A DNA stretch of 64,000 bases, taken from CAVRXQ01 sp963725215 (GTDB lineage: Bacteria; Actinomycetota; Acidimicrobiia; Acidimicrobiales; Bog-793). The notes beneath the pieces were generated by a model, which was given only the letters and a program-made list of their open reading frames with translations, did no database searches and was not told the origin of the DNA. The translations under genes and the position numbers were made by a program. Of the stretch, positions 1-8,288 are shown piece by piece (positions within the stretch are counted from its first letter, which is position 1; the number at the start of each line of letters is the position of its first letter). The stretch lies in contig CAVRXQ010000007.1 of the NCBI GenBank assembly GCA_963725215.1, positions 372,001 through 436,000 on the forward strand, written 5' to 3'.

Positions 1-525
1 GCGTTCTTGCCCTTTGCGGGCGGCATCGCCGTCGCGGCGACGGTCGCGAGCCAGCTGTTGCCGCGCGTTGGGCCGCGGGTGCTGATGGGCGTAGGCCTCG
101 CGATGGGCGCGGCGGGAATTGTCTGGTTCACCCAGATCGGCCTGCACACGTCGTACGCAGTCCACATCCTCCCCGCAGAGATCATCACGAGTGTTGGGCT
201 CGGCCTGGCGTTCGTCCCGATGAGTTCGACGGCCCTCATTGGCGTCCAATCACACGACGCCGGAGTCGCCTCGGCGCTCGTCAACACGACCCAACAGATC
301 GGCGGAGCGCTCGGCACGGCACTTTTGAACACCGTCGCGGCCTCCGCGACGGCGAACTACATCGCCGTGCACGGTCCGGCCGAGGCGTCGGCGGGAGCCG
401 TGCACGGCTACACGACGGGCTTCACCTACTCGGCGGTAATCCTCGCCCTATCGGTCGCCGCGGCCGTGGCCCTTATTCGGGCGAGCCGCCGCGACTTGCC
501 GGTCGAAGGCGCGGCATTCGGCTAA
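1..525 (+). CDS. MFS transporter, C-terminal part (DHA2/EmrB-QacA type), 5' end outside window
   Basis: This is the last 174 codons of a major facilitator permease whose start lies before the window. About five or six hydrophobic helices can be seen. They include the segment around GLGLAFVPMSSTALIGVQ followed by a Gly/Ala-rich NTTQQIGGALGTALLN helix, a layout typical of the C-terminal half of 14-helix drug:proton antiporters. Such proteins sit in the cytoplasmic membrane and export hydrophobic or cationic compounds using the proton gradient. The substrate cannot be predicted. A second DHA2-type exporter lies 2 kb downstream on the other strand. The reading frame is open back to base 1 and ends in TAA. 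Confidence 0.85.
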   Translation, partial: AFLPFAGGIAVAATVASQLLPRVGPRVLMGVGLAMGAAGIVWFTQIGLHTSYAVHILPAEIITSVGLGLAFVPMSSTALIGVQSHDAGVASALVNTTQQIGGALGTALLNTVAASATANYIAVHGPAEASAGAVHGYTTGFTYSAVILALSVAAAVALIRASRRDLPVEGAAFG

Positions 526-778
526 TTGGCGCGCCTTCGGAGTTTGAGTGAATCAGGAGTTCAGGCTGACGGGCGCGCCCGGCCGGACCATTGTGCCCGT
601 CGGACACCACTAGGTCATCACCTCAAAGGAAAAGGCGACCTGCGACCACGGAACGGCCAACGCGCGCCTGCGTGGCCGATGACCAATCTCCGAGACAGCT
701 GCCAGGAAGTGCCCGGCGGTCGGCGTGAGTGCCTCTACCCGCCGGCTCTGCGCGGAACTCCGACCATAGGATCCGACG

Positions 779-1432
779 GTGAGGGCCATCCGCTGGTGGG
801 CGGTCGCGGCGGCCGGCGCGGCCCCGGTGCTGATCATCGGCGGCTATTTCGTCGCCACCGCGGTTCAGCCGGACTCCTACGACCCGGTGCGCGACTCGAT
901 CAGCGACCTTGCCAAGCAGGGTGCGACCGATCCGTGGCTGATGACGTCAGCCCTAGCGGGTGTGGGCTTTTGCTATTTGTTTGTCGCGCTCGGACTGCAT
1001 CCCGCACGACCAACAGGCCGCATCGTGCTGGCCTTCGGCGGCGTAGCCACCGTGTTGATCGCTACGTTCCGTCAGCCGAATCACGGGTATTCGCTTCCGC
1101 ATGAACTCGCCGTCGTCGCCGCGGCGCTCACCTGCTGTACTTGGCCGCTGTTCGCTTCGCAGCGACGACATCCTGCGCTTTTGATGGCGCGCGCCCCGAG
1201 CGTCGCCGCGACGGGGGTCTTGCTTGGGCTCGTGGCGTGGTATGCGCTTGAAAGCCACGGCACCCTGCTCGGAGTTGCCGAGCGCTGCGCGGCCGCCGCG
1301 CCACCGCTTTGGCTCTTCGCCGTAGTTCTTACAACTCAGCGCCGCGCCAGTTTGCAAGTGCGCTTGAACGTCGGAGGCAAATTCAGCCCAGCGGTTGCAT
1401 CCGCGAAGTCAGATGCGCTTTTCCCGCGGTAG
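779..1432 (+). CDS. DUF998 family integral membrane protein
   Basis: The protein has 217 residues and about six membrane segments. An N-terminal helix is followed by an extracytoplasmic-looking stretch with DPVRDSISDLAKQG, which matches the conserved D-x-x-R-x-x-I-S-x-L region of DUF998 proteins. A short H-x-x-A motif follows near residue 108. DUF998 proteins are widespread in actinobacteria and have no settled function. The start is GTG with a weak AGGA upstream. The last 24 bases overlap the 3' end of the convergent citrate synthase gene. The final 25 residues are hydrophilic and may be a less conserved tail. The family call is fairly secure and the role is unknown. Confidence 0.7.
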   Translation: MRAIRWWAVAAAGAAPVLIIGGYFVATAVQPDSYDPVRDSISDLAKQGATDPWLMTSALAGVGFCYLFVALGLHPARPTGRIVLAFGGVATVLIATFRQPNHGYSLPHELAVVAAALTCCTWPLFASQRRHPALLMARAPSVAATGVLLGLVAWYALESHGTLLGVAERCAAAAPPLWLFAVVLTTQRRASLQVRLNVGGKFSPAVASAKSDALFPR

Positions 1433-2680
1433 GTAGTCGCGTCTCGGGCTGCCTGTGTAGAGCTGACGGGGACGGACCAGCTTTTCGTCCGCATTCAGCA
1501 TTTCGTTCCAGTGCGCGAGCCACCCCGCGACGCGTGGGATCGCGAACAAGACGGTGAACATTTCCAAGGGGAAACCCATCGCCTGGTAGATGAGGCCCGA
1601 ATAGAAGTCGACGTTGGGGTAGAGCTTTCGCGAGACGAAATAGTCGTCCGCCAGTGCGACCTCTTCGAGCTTCAAGGCGACGTCCAAGAGCGGGTTCTTT
1701 CCCGTTACTTCGAAGACGTCGTAGGCAGTCTTCTGAATGATCTTCGCACGGGGGTCGTAGTTCTTATAGACGCGGTGGCCGAATCCTTGCAGGCGTCCGT
1801 GTCCTTGTTTCACCGCACGCACGAACGGTTCGACGTTTTCAAGCGTGCCGATCTCGGTAAGCATGCGGACGACCGCTTCGTTCGCACCGCCGTGGCGCGG
1901 GCCGTAGAGGGCGGCGCACGCCGCCGCGCACGCCGAGTACGGGTCGGCATGTGAGGAACCGACGACGCGCATAGCGGTCGTCGAACAGTTCTGCTCGTGA
2001 TCGGCATGCAAGATGAAAAGCACGTCCATAGCCCGCGCGAGGACAGGGTTCGGCGAGTAGCGTGGCTCGCCGATCTTCCACATCATCGACAAGAAGTTCT
2101 CCGGGAACGTCAGCGCGTTGTCGGGGTAGACGAAGGGCTGGCCCAACGAAAAGCGGTACGCCGCCGCAGCGAGCGTCGGCATCTTCGCGATCAACCGCAC
2201 GATCTGCAGGTGACGAGTGTCGGTATCGAAAATCGATTTCGCCTCAGGGTAGAAGGTCGACAGCGCGGCGACCGCGGATACGAGCATCCCCATCGGGTGC
2301 GCGTCGTAGTGGAAGCCCTCCAAGAACCGCTTGCGCACGTTCTCGTGGATGAAGGTGTGGTGGGTGATCTCGTCGACCCACTTCGCCAGCTGGTCTTCGG
2401 TCGGCAGCTCGCCGGCCATGAGCAGGTACGACACCTCGAGGAAAGTCGACCGCTCGGCAAGTTGTTCGATCGGGTAGCCCCGGTACTCGAGCACGCCAGC
2501 GTCCCCATCGATATAGGTGATCGCGCTCTCGCATCCCGCGGTCGCTGAGAGCCCCGGGTCGTAGAACCAGATTCCGGGAAGCAGCTTCGAGAACTCCGCC
2601 GAGGCGACTCCGCCGTCGATGATCGGGATCTCGACCGACTCGCCGCTGCGGTTGTCGGTGATCGTGACGGAATCAGCCAC
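1409..2680 (-). CDS. gltA: citrate synthase
   Basis: This 423-residue enzyme condenses acetyl-CoA and oxaloacetate to citrate at the entry of the TCA cycle. The length and the N-terminal beta-domain place it with the type II, hexameric, NADH-sensitive-like bacterial enzymes. The catalytic residues are visible: His228 in HADHEQNCST, His302 in GFGHRVYKNYDPRAK and Asp358 in NVDFYSG. The PxHGGANE acetyl-CoA loop is at about 261-268. Aconitase, the next TCA enzyme, lies in the same window at 16.8-19.5 kb but is not co-transcribed. The start is ATG, with a GGAG-type site upstream on the minus strand. The gene converges on and overlaps the DUF998 gene by 24 bases. Confidence 0.96.
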   Translation of the reverse strand: MADSVTITDNRSGESVEIPIIDGGVASAEFSKLLPGIWFYDPGLSATAGCESAITYIDGDAGVLEYRGYPIEQLAERSTFLEVSYLLMAGELPTEDQLAKWVDEITHHTFIHENVRKRFLEGFHYDAHPMGMLVSAVAALSTFYPEAKSIFDTDTRHLQIVRLIAKMPTLAAAAYRFSLGQPFVYPDNALTFPENFLSMMWKIGEPRYSPNPVLARAMDVLFILHADHEQNCSTTAMRVVGSSHADPYSACAAACAALYGPRHGGANEAVVRMLTEIGTLENVEPFVRAVKQGHGRLQGFGHRVYKNYDPRAKIIQKTAYDVFEVTGKNPLLDVALKLEEVALADDYFVSRKLYPNVDFYSGLIYQAMGFPLEMFTVLFAIPRVAGWLAHWNEMLNADEKLVRPRQLYTGSPRRDYLPREKRI

Positions 2681-2769
2681 TACGCGCTCCTTTGAAGTGC
2701 CTATCTCCCCCTCGGAGCCAGCCTACGACCACCTTGGCGATGTCGAACAGTCGACGCGCGCAGAATCGC

Positions 2770-4542
2770 TCACGCCCCGATCTCGACGGGCGCGGCCACA
2801 CCGCTCGACGCGGATACTTCCCGGGTGTCGGATTGATCAGGTTCGCGCTCCTCGGCGAAGACGTAGCGACCGCCACGCAGCCAGGAGGCCCAAGCCGCGA
2901 CGAGGCAGGCGATCGCGGAGAACGTGAAGGCCTCGCGAAGCCCGTTCTTGAACGGTGCCGCGATCAAAGTCGGGAAGAACGATCGCGATGTGAGCATCGA
3001 CGCGTTCGGAAGATGCGAGATCGCGCCCGAGCCCAACAGATGCGTGATCGGGTTCACGCCCAAGAAGGCCGCGAACAGCACCGAGACCGGCGGCAAGTTG
3101 GCGAGGTGCGCTGCCTGGGAGCGTGGGACGCCGGCTGCGACGAGTCCGTGCGAAAGCGACGTAGGGAGGGTCGCCGCCAGTCCGACGATGAGCAGCGAGA
3201 AGAAGATCCCGATCGAGAGCACCTGCGCCGCGTTCTGGAACGTCGAGTTCATGCCGCCTCCCGCGCCGCGGTGTTGTGCCGGGAGGCTGTTCATCACTCC
3301 GGCGCGATTCGGCGAGGCGAAGGTCCCCATCGCGATCCCGTTCATGAACAACAGCAGCGCGAACAGCGGATACGGGAAGTTCACCGGCAGAAACATCATC
3401 AGCACGTAGCTCAACGCGGAGAGGATCATTCCTCCTGTGGCGAACGGCCGTGCGCCGAATCGATCCGAGAGCGCGCCCGACACCGGCCCAGCGAGCAAGA
3501 AGCCGGCGGTCAACGGAAGCATGTAGATGCCCGCCCACAACGGCGTCTGCGAGAACGAATAGCCGTGCCGGGGGAGCCAAATCCCCTGCAGCCAGATGAT
3601 CAAGATGAACATCAAACCGCCGCGGGCGATCCCGGCGAGGAGCGTCGACAACGTTCCGGCGGAGAAGGCGCGGATGCGGAAGAGCGCGAGCCGGAACATC
3701 GGCTCTGCGACGTGGTTCTCGATGACGAGGAACGCCGCCAGGAAGCCGATGCCGGATGCGAGTTCGGTGAGCACCGGGACGCTCGTCCAGCCCGTCTGTG
3801 AATGGCCGGAAGGCTCGATCCCGTAGGTGATCCCGACCATCAAGAGAACGAGTCCCGCCGCGAAGGTGAGGTTCCCCGTCCAGTCGATCGGCGCACTCCG
3901 GCGCACGCCGCGCTCTTCGAGCTTCCAGTAGGCCCAGACGGTGCCGAAGACGCCAATCGGGACGGAGATGAAAAAGATCAGTCGCCAGTCGATCGGCGCC
4001 AACAACCCACCGAGGACGAGCCCGATGAAAACCCCGGCGATGCCTGCGATGTTCTGGATGCCGAGCGCGAGTCCGCGTTGGTGTTCGGGGAACGCGTCGG
4101 TCAGGATCGCCGGCGACTGCGCGATCAAAAGGGCCGCCCCGACGCCTTGGAAGACCCGCATGACGACGAGCCACAGCGCACCAGCGCTACCCGACATCCA
4201 CGTGACCGCGAGGAACAGCGAGAACGTCGTGTAGACGACGAATCCCAAGTTGTAGAGCCGGACGCGCCCGTACAGGTCGCCGAGACGCCCGAAGTTCACG
4301 ACGAGCACACTCGTGATGATGAGGAACCCGAGGATCATCCACAGCAGATACGAGCTGTTCCCGGGGTCGAGGGGATCGAGGTGAATGCCACGGAAGATGT
4401 CGGGCATTGCGATCAGCACGATCGACGAGTCCAAGGTCGCCATCAGCACGCCGAGCGTGCAGTTGAAAAGGGCGATCCACTTGTAGCGGTCTTCTGAAGT
4501 GCGGCGGACGGCGGCACTTTCGGCAGGTGGTGCGGTCAGCAC
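2770..4542 (-). CDS. MFS drug exporter, DHA2 (14-helix) family
   Basis: The 590-residue permease is predicted to have 14 membrane helices. Motif A-like sequence GRLGDLYGRVRLYNLG lies between helices 2 and 3. The motif D1-like LDSSIVLIAMPDI in helix 1 is the classic signature of EmrB/QacA-type exporters. A GPVSGALSDRFGARP loop repeats motif A in the second half. It should export drugs or other amphipathic compounds across the inner membrane with proton antiport. The C-terminal 50 residues are charged and cytosolic. The gene stands alone, and no TetR or MarR regulator adjoins it. The substrate is unknown. It is intact, unlike the partial permease at the window start. Confidence 0.88.
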   Translation of the reverse strand: MLTAPPAESAAVRRTSEDRYKWIALFNCTLGVLMATLDSSIVLIAMPDIFRGIHLDPLDPGNSSYLLWMILGFLIITSVLVVNFGRLGDLYGRVRLYNLGFVVYTTFSLFLAVTWMSGSAGALWLVVMRVFQGVGAALLIAQSPAILTDAFPEHQRGLALGIQNIAGIAGVFIGLVLGGLLAPIDWRLIFFISVPIGVFGTVWAYWKLEERGVRRSAPIDWTGNLTFAAGLVLLMVGITYGIEPSGHSQTGWTSVPVLTELASGIGFLAAFLVIENHVAEPMFRLALFRIRAFSAGTLSTLLAGIARGGLMFILIIWLQGIWLPRHGYSFSQTPLWAGIYMLPLTAGFLLAGPVSGALSDRFGARPFATGGMILSALSYVLMMFLPVNFPYPLFALLLFMNGIAMGTFASPNRAGVMNSLPAQHRGAGGGMNSTFQNAAQVLSIGIFFSLLIVGLAATLPTSLSHGLVAAGVPRSQAAHLANLPPVSVLFAAFLGVNPITHLLGSGAISHLPNASMLTSRSFFPTLIAAPFKNGLREAFTFSAIACLVAAWASWLRGGRYVFAEEREPDQSDTREVSASSGVAAPVEIGA

Positions 4543-4594
4543 GCGAGGAGCTTACCAGCCCTAATTAGTTTTGCTAACCGTCCCTACGCTTCCG

Positions 4595-4792
4595 TCAGCT
4601 GACCGGCGGGTCCTCCGGCGGCCGGTCGACCTTCCACCCCGCCGACGAGGTCCGCCGAGGCTCGTAGAACACGCAGCCGTCCGGGCAGTCGAAGGGCATC
4701 TGGAGGTTCGCACCGAGACGGCACCGTTCGATCCGCTCGTTCGAGCGGATGGTCTGCATGATGTAGTGGCGGCAGTCGTCTCGTACGGTCAT
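4595..4792 (-). CDS. small Cys-containing conserved hypothetical protein
   Basis: The 65-residue protein starts at ATG 4792. This start was preferred to an upstream in-frame codon at 4930, because the longer version would run inside the neighbouring PAC2 gene. It contains DDCRHY, then ERCRLGAN, then FDCPDGCVFYEPRR. The four cysteines are spaced as C-x17-C and C-x3-C, a layout that could bind zinc or a metal cluster. Similar short proteins with DCRHY and CPxxCxFxEPR motifs occur in actinobacteria as conserved hypotheticals, from memory rather than a search. It follows the PAC2 gene on the same strand by 31 bases, so the two may be one transcript. The function is unknown. Confidence 0.6.
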   Translation of the reverse strand: MTVRDDCRHYIMQTIRSNERIERCRLGANLQMPFDCPDGCVFYEPRRTSSAGWKVDRPPEDPPVS

Positions 4793-4823
4793 CGCGGCAC
4801 CCGATTTAGTGAACCGGTCCTTG

Positions 4824-5726
4824 TCAGCTCCCTGGTCGATCGCGCAGGTAGCGCTCGATCTCTTCGGTGAGGCGTTCCGGCGAGATCTCCGGGCTGGGTG
4901 CTTCATCGGCCATCTCGACGCGCTGGACAAAGCTCGCCACGTTCTCGTCGCTCGCCACGACGTCGTCGAGCAGCTGCTCGTACTCGACGGCGCGGCGCGC
5001 GAGCCCGCCCAAATCGGCCGGTCGGCGGATGAATCGCACCGCGGCTTCTGCGAGCGCGAGCGCGGGTTTCTGGGCGACCGTGACCGAATACACCGGCACG
5101 CTCGCCCAAATCGACATCGTCGGGATGTCGACTTCTTCGAGCGCGCTCTGCAGCACCGAAAGGATCCCCGTCGGGCCTTCGTAGAACGACGCGGTGAGCC
5201 CTTCGTTCGCGATCGCGTCGGGGTCGCCCGATGTCGCCGACAACATCACCGGTCCGCGGTGGGTGACTTCGCCGAGGTACGCGCCGAGAAAGATCGCGCG
5301 GCACACCTTGAGCTCGAGGGCGAGCTCGACGAACGCCTCGCAATAGGTCTTCCAGCGCGTTTGGGGTTCGGGTCCGCTCGCGATCACGACATCGACGTTT
5401 CCAGGCGCCACGGCAAAAGTCGTCGACGGCCACGTGATCGAGCGCACCTCCCCGTCGACGACGTTCACCTCCGGACGCACTTCGGTGAAGTCGAAGAACT
5501 CTTCGGGATCGATGTCACAGAACGCGGTCGCCTTCCAAGCGCGCGCGAGCCGATCGACCGCCGACGATGCAGCCTCGCCCGCGTCGTTCCAGCCTTCGAA
5601 CGCGCCGACCAACACCGGCGCCTCGACCCCGAGCTGGTCGGCGAGCGGAAGTGACCGCTCACGGCGCGGCAGCGGCCGGAACCGGAATGGTGGGAGGTTT
5701 TCGAGGCTCTCGCCGTTGGAACGCAA
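4824..5726 (-). CDS. PAC2 family protein (proteasome assembly chaperone-like)
   Basis: The protein has 300 residues. The N-terminal LVGAFEGWNDAGEAASSAV segment is the hallmark of actinobacterial PAC2 proteins. It is followed by the FCDIDPEEFFDFTEVRP block and a central IFLGAYLGEVTHRGPVMLSA stretch. The fold resembles archaeal and eukaryotic proteasome assembly chaperones. In actinobacteria the members are soluble and mostly uncharacterised, and no proteasome genes are present in this window. The C-terminus holds charged helices and ends in a RYLRDRPGS tail. The gene lies upstream of the small Cys protein on the minus strand and may form a two-gene unit with it. Confidence 0.85.
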   Translation of the reverse strand: MRSNGESLENLPPFRFRPLPRRERSLPLADQLGVEAPVLVGAFEGWNDAGEAASSAVDRLARAWKATAFCDIDPEEFFDFTEVRPEVNVVDGEVRSITWPSTTFAVAPGNVDVVIASGPEPQTRWKTYCEAFVELALELKVCRAIFLGAYLGEVTHRGPVMLSATSGDPDAIANEGLTASFYEGPTGILSVLQSALEEVDIPTMSIWASVPVYSVTVAQKPALALAEAAVRFIRRPADLGGLARRAVEYEQLLDDVVASDENVASFVQRVEMADEAPSPEISPERLTEEIERYLRDRPGS

Positions 5727-5807
5727 TCAGGCTCCTTCTTCCCAATCGATGCTACCGGCGGATCCCGAGCACCGGAGATCGTGCCGTGACGTCGATACGC
5801 TCCGGTC

Positions 5808-6245
5808 ATGTCACGAGAAGAAGTTGTCGTCGAAGCGATCACCAATCCGAGTCCAGACGATCGCGCGGCGCTCGAAAGGCTCCTCGTTCATCTGTCGACG
5901 ACTCAACCTCCCGATGAGCGCGAACTCAGAGAGATAGCCGACTCGCAATCGACGATGCTGCTTGGTGCCCGGCTGCATGGTCGGCTCGTTGGCACCTTGT
6001 CGATCGTGACCTTCCCGCTGCTCACCGGCAGACGCGCATGGATCGAAGATGTTGTCGTCGAACCAGCCGCGCGCCAGCGTGGAGTCGCGACGGCGCTTGT
6101 CGATGAGGCGCTACGTCTCGCGCAACGGAATGGTTGTCGCACGGTGGATCTCACGTCGCGTCCCTCTCGAGTCGATGCGAATCGCCTCTATGAAAGACTT
6201 GGATTCGAACGGCGCGAAACGAACGTGTATCGCAAACACTTGTAG
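5808..6245 (+). CDS. GNAT family N-acetyltransferase
   Basis: The 145-residue protein fits a single Gcn5-related acetyltransferase domain. The acetyl-CoA binding signature is RQRGVATALVDEAL at residues 89-102, preceded by the IEDVVVEPAAR strand. The end has the usual RLYERLGFERRETNVY arrangement, where the Tyr normally serves as the general acid. Such enzymes move an acetyl group from acetyl-CoA to an amine; the substrate cannot be inferred. The gene stands alone between the minus-strand PAC2 gene and the GH16 remnant. It starts at ATG. Confidence 0.82.
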   Translation: MSREEVVVEAITNPSPDDRAALERLLVHLSTTQPPDERELREIADSQSTMLLGARLHGRLVGTLSIVTFPLLTGRRAWIEDVVVEPAARQRGVATALVDEALRLAQRNGCRTVDLTSRPSRVDANRLYERLGFERRETNVYRKHL

Positions 6246-6252
6246 TAATTAG

Positions 6253-6411
6253 CGCGAGAAGTGGCGAGTCGACGGCAAAACGGTCGCGAGCTACTCCGGC
6301 AGCAACGTGCCGGCTCAGCCGATGTACTTCCTCGCGAATCTCGCCATCGATGGGGCGGCGCGCCAGACGTCATCGCTCGACATCCAGTCGGTACAGGTGT
6401 GGGAGCCGTAA
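6253..6411 (+). pseudogene. remnant of a glycoside hydrolase family 16 domain (C-terminal tail only)
   Basis: A 52-codon open stretch begins directly after an in-frame TAG at 6250-6252, has no start codon, and ends at a normal TAA. It reads WRVDGKTVASYSG, then PAQPMYFLANLAIDG, then SLDIQSVQVWEP. This matches the last strands of GH16 beta-glucanase-like domains, where W-x-V-D-G-x-x-V, P-x-Q-P-M-Y-x-x-x-N-L-A and a final V-x-V-W-x-P recur. The catalytic ExDxxE part is absent. It appears to be the 3' scar of a deleted GH16 gene. The family identification is from pattern memory. Confidence 0.6.
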
Positions 6412-6519
6412 CGTCAGGCTGCTGACGGCATCGTCAGGTTTTCTTCCGTGTCCGCCGATGAACCCGGGCCGTTGAGCGGTCTGATCCTTCCGGAAGCATC
6501 CCAGGAAGGAGTCGTGGCC

Positions 6520-6901
6520 ATGACACCAACCCCCGAGCATGTCAGCCGAGTTCTCACCGTCGCCGTTCCTGTCAGCGACCAAGAGCGCGCTCTCACGTTT
6601 TACGGGGGAACGCTCGGTTTTGAGTTACGTCGCGATGGGTCCTTCGGGCCGGTCAGCGCTCGATCGAGGTCGCACCATCGGGCGCCGAAACCACGGTGGC
6701 GCTGCCGCCGGCGCATCCCGGAGTCAAGCGCGGTGTCGAGGCCGGCCTCCGGGTGGCCACGGCTGACGCCAAGGGCGTCCACGGTGCGCTCTGCGCGGCT
6801 GGAGTCGACGTGGACGAGGTATTGGATTCCCCGGCGCGCCCTCAATGTTCTTTCTGCACGATCCCGACGGGAACACGCTCGTGATCGTGAACGGCGACTG
6901 A
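6520..6901 (+). pseudogene. VOC/glyoxalase superfamily protein gene with two frameshifts
   Basis: A strong AGGAAGGAG site precedes ATG 6520. The frame first reads RVLTVAVPVSDQERALTFYGGTLGFELRRDGSFG, the usual start of a vicinal-oxygen-chelate domain. Homology then moves to a second frame (QRSIEVAPSGAETTVALPP and GLRVATADAKGVHGALCAAGVDVDE). It finishes in a third frame with MFFLHDPDGNTLVIVNGD and a TGA. Joined, the three pieces would give a normal VOC protein of about 125 residues, which bind a divalent metal. The shifts lie near 6650-6665 and near 6840. Either the gene is dead or the sequence carries indel errors. Everything else about it looks intact. Confidence 0.75.
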
Positions 6902-7064
6902 CCTCTCCACGTGGGCTGGTTCGCGCACGCGAGACGCGAGACGGCGGGAGTACCCGAGATCCGCTGTCAATGCGAATGACGCATGCACGCGTCATGTGGC
7001 AGATGTGTTGCGCCGAACGCAGTCGACTCCGCCCTGGTAGCTGAGAGGCCATAATTCCAGGACT

Positions 7065-8099
7065 GTGAAACCAGTGTCCCGCAACGTGGCTTTATGGTTG
7101 GCCAGCTTCCTCGTAGGCTCCGCCGCGATCGCGACTTACGCCGGAGCTGCCCAAATAGGACAAGTCGCCGGACGGTCGGACGAGCCGGCGAAAGTAGCTC
7201 CGTCCCACGTCTCGCTGACCCTGACCGCCACCGCCGTAAAGCCGGACGAGATCACCACGATCACCGCATCGGTCAAGCCACTTGGCGCAGGGCGGATCGT
7301 CTTTCTTCGTCGTCAGAGGAATGGCCGCTTTATCAACCTCAAGTTCGCGCGGACCAACCGAAACGGCATCGCAGTCTTCCGGTGTTCCTTTCAAACGAAG
7401 GGAAAGGTTTTTCTGCGGGCTTCGGTGAGGGAAGCCGGCGATTTCCGAGCGGCCACGAGCGCCCTCGCCGTCGAGAGTGTGGACACGTTCGTTCTGGCTC
7501 CGGCAGCGACACTCGCCGAAGGAGCGACCGGCCCCGAGGTGCTGCTGCTTCAGAAAAGCCTGAGCGCTCTTGGTTATTGGGTCGGAACCCCCAACGGCTA
7601 TTTCGGAGACGCGACTCAGCAGGCCGTGTACGCGCTCGAGAAGGTCGCCGGGCTAGATCGCAGTGGCATCGTCGACGCGCAATTCGCGACAGCGCTAAAC
7701 GCCGGCATCGTCCCTCATCCACGCACTACCTCGGGCGATGCGATCGAGGTCAACCTCGAAAGTGACCTACTCCTGATCGTGAGGAACGGCGCATTGCAGT
7801 ACGTGCTGAACACTTCGACAGGCGGTGGTTACACCTATACAGAAGACGGCGTGACCGATGTGGCGACGACTCCTCGAGGCGTTTACAGCATCGGGCGTGT
7901 TGTAGACGGATGGGTAATCGACACGCTGGGGGCACTGTGGCGGCCGCGGTTCTTCGATGCAGGCTTCGCGGTTCACGGTGATGGCTATGTCCCTCCCTAT
8001 CCCGTCTCGCATGGTTGCGTTCGGGTCTCCGACGAGGCGATCGATTGGATCTGGGCAGAAAACCTCGCGCCGATCGGGATGACGGTGTGGCTCTACTAA
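7065..8099 (+). CDS. exported L,D-transpeptidase with peptidoglycan-binding domain
   Basis: The 344-residue protein carries a Sec-type signal peptide over residues 1-30, ending near TYAGAAQ. An Ig-like or spacer region covers about 45-140. A PG_binding_1 domain follows at about 155-210 (LLQKSLSALGYWVGTPNGYF). The YkuD catalytic domain is C-terminal and has the signature SHGCVRVS with catalytic Cys318, and an upstream AVHGDG that supplies the active-site His. Such enzymes act outside the membrane and make 3-3 peptidoglycan cross-links or attach proteins to the wall. The start is GTG with a weak ribosome site. It is monocistronic. Confidence 0.9.
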   Translation: MKPVSRNVALWLASFLVGSAAIATYAGAAQIGQVAGRSDEPAKVAPSHVSLTLTATAVKPDEITTITASVKPLGAGRIVFLRRQRNGRFINLKFARTNRNGIAVFRCSFQTKGKVFLRASVREAGDFRAATSALAVESVDTFVLAPAATLAEGATGPEVLLLQKSLSALGYWVGTPNGYFGDATQQAVYALEKVAGLDRSGIVDAQFATALNAGIVPHPRTTSGDAIEVNLESDLLLIVRNGALQYVLNTSTGGGYTYTEDGVTDVATTPRGVYSIGRVVDGWVIDTLGALWRPRFFDAGFAVHGDGYVPPYPVSHGCVRVSDEAIDWIWAENLAPIGMTVWLY

Positions 8100-8288
8100 C
8101 CAGCCTGACGGATGAGGAACAGGGTGGACGGGAGAACCGTGAGGGCGAGCACTACCAGCGAAAGTCCATTCGTGGCCGCTGGAAAAGACCGCATCCAACG
8201 CGTGTCGCTGAACGACACCGACCGTTCTCGCTTTGCGAAGCTGGTGAACAGGACGTATTCGCTCGAGTCTCGGTTTTTCAGACCGAGA

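Noticed and set aside
571..580. GC palindromes GGGCGCGCCC and neighbours in the 526-778 gap
   Set aside because: They are short and expected by chance in DNA of this GC content, with no flanking signal.
2692..3801. 369-codon plus-strand frame antisense to the DHA2 exporter gene
   Set aside because: Its composition is Arg/Glu/His-rich with no family pattern. It is the mirror of the real permease gene, which is fully supported.
2837..4174. 445-codon second minus-strand frame over the exporter gene
   Set aside because: It is Arg/Asp-rich with no recognisable domain. The 590-codon frame has all the permease motifs.
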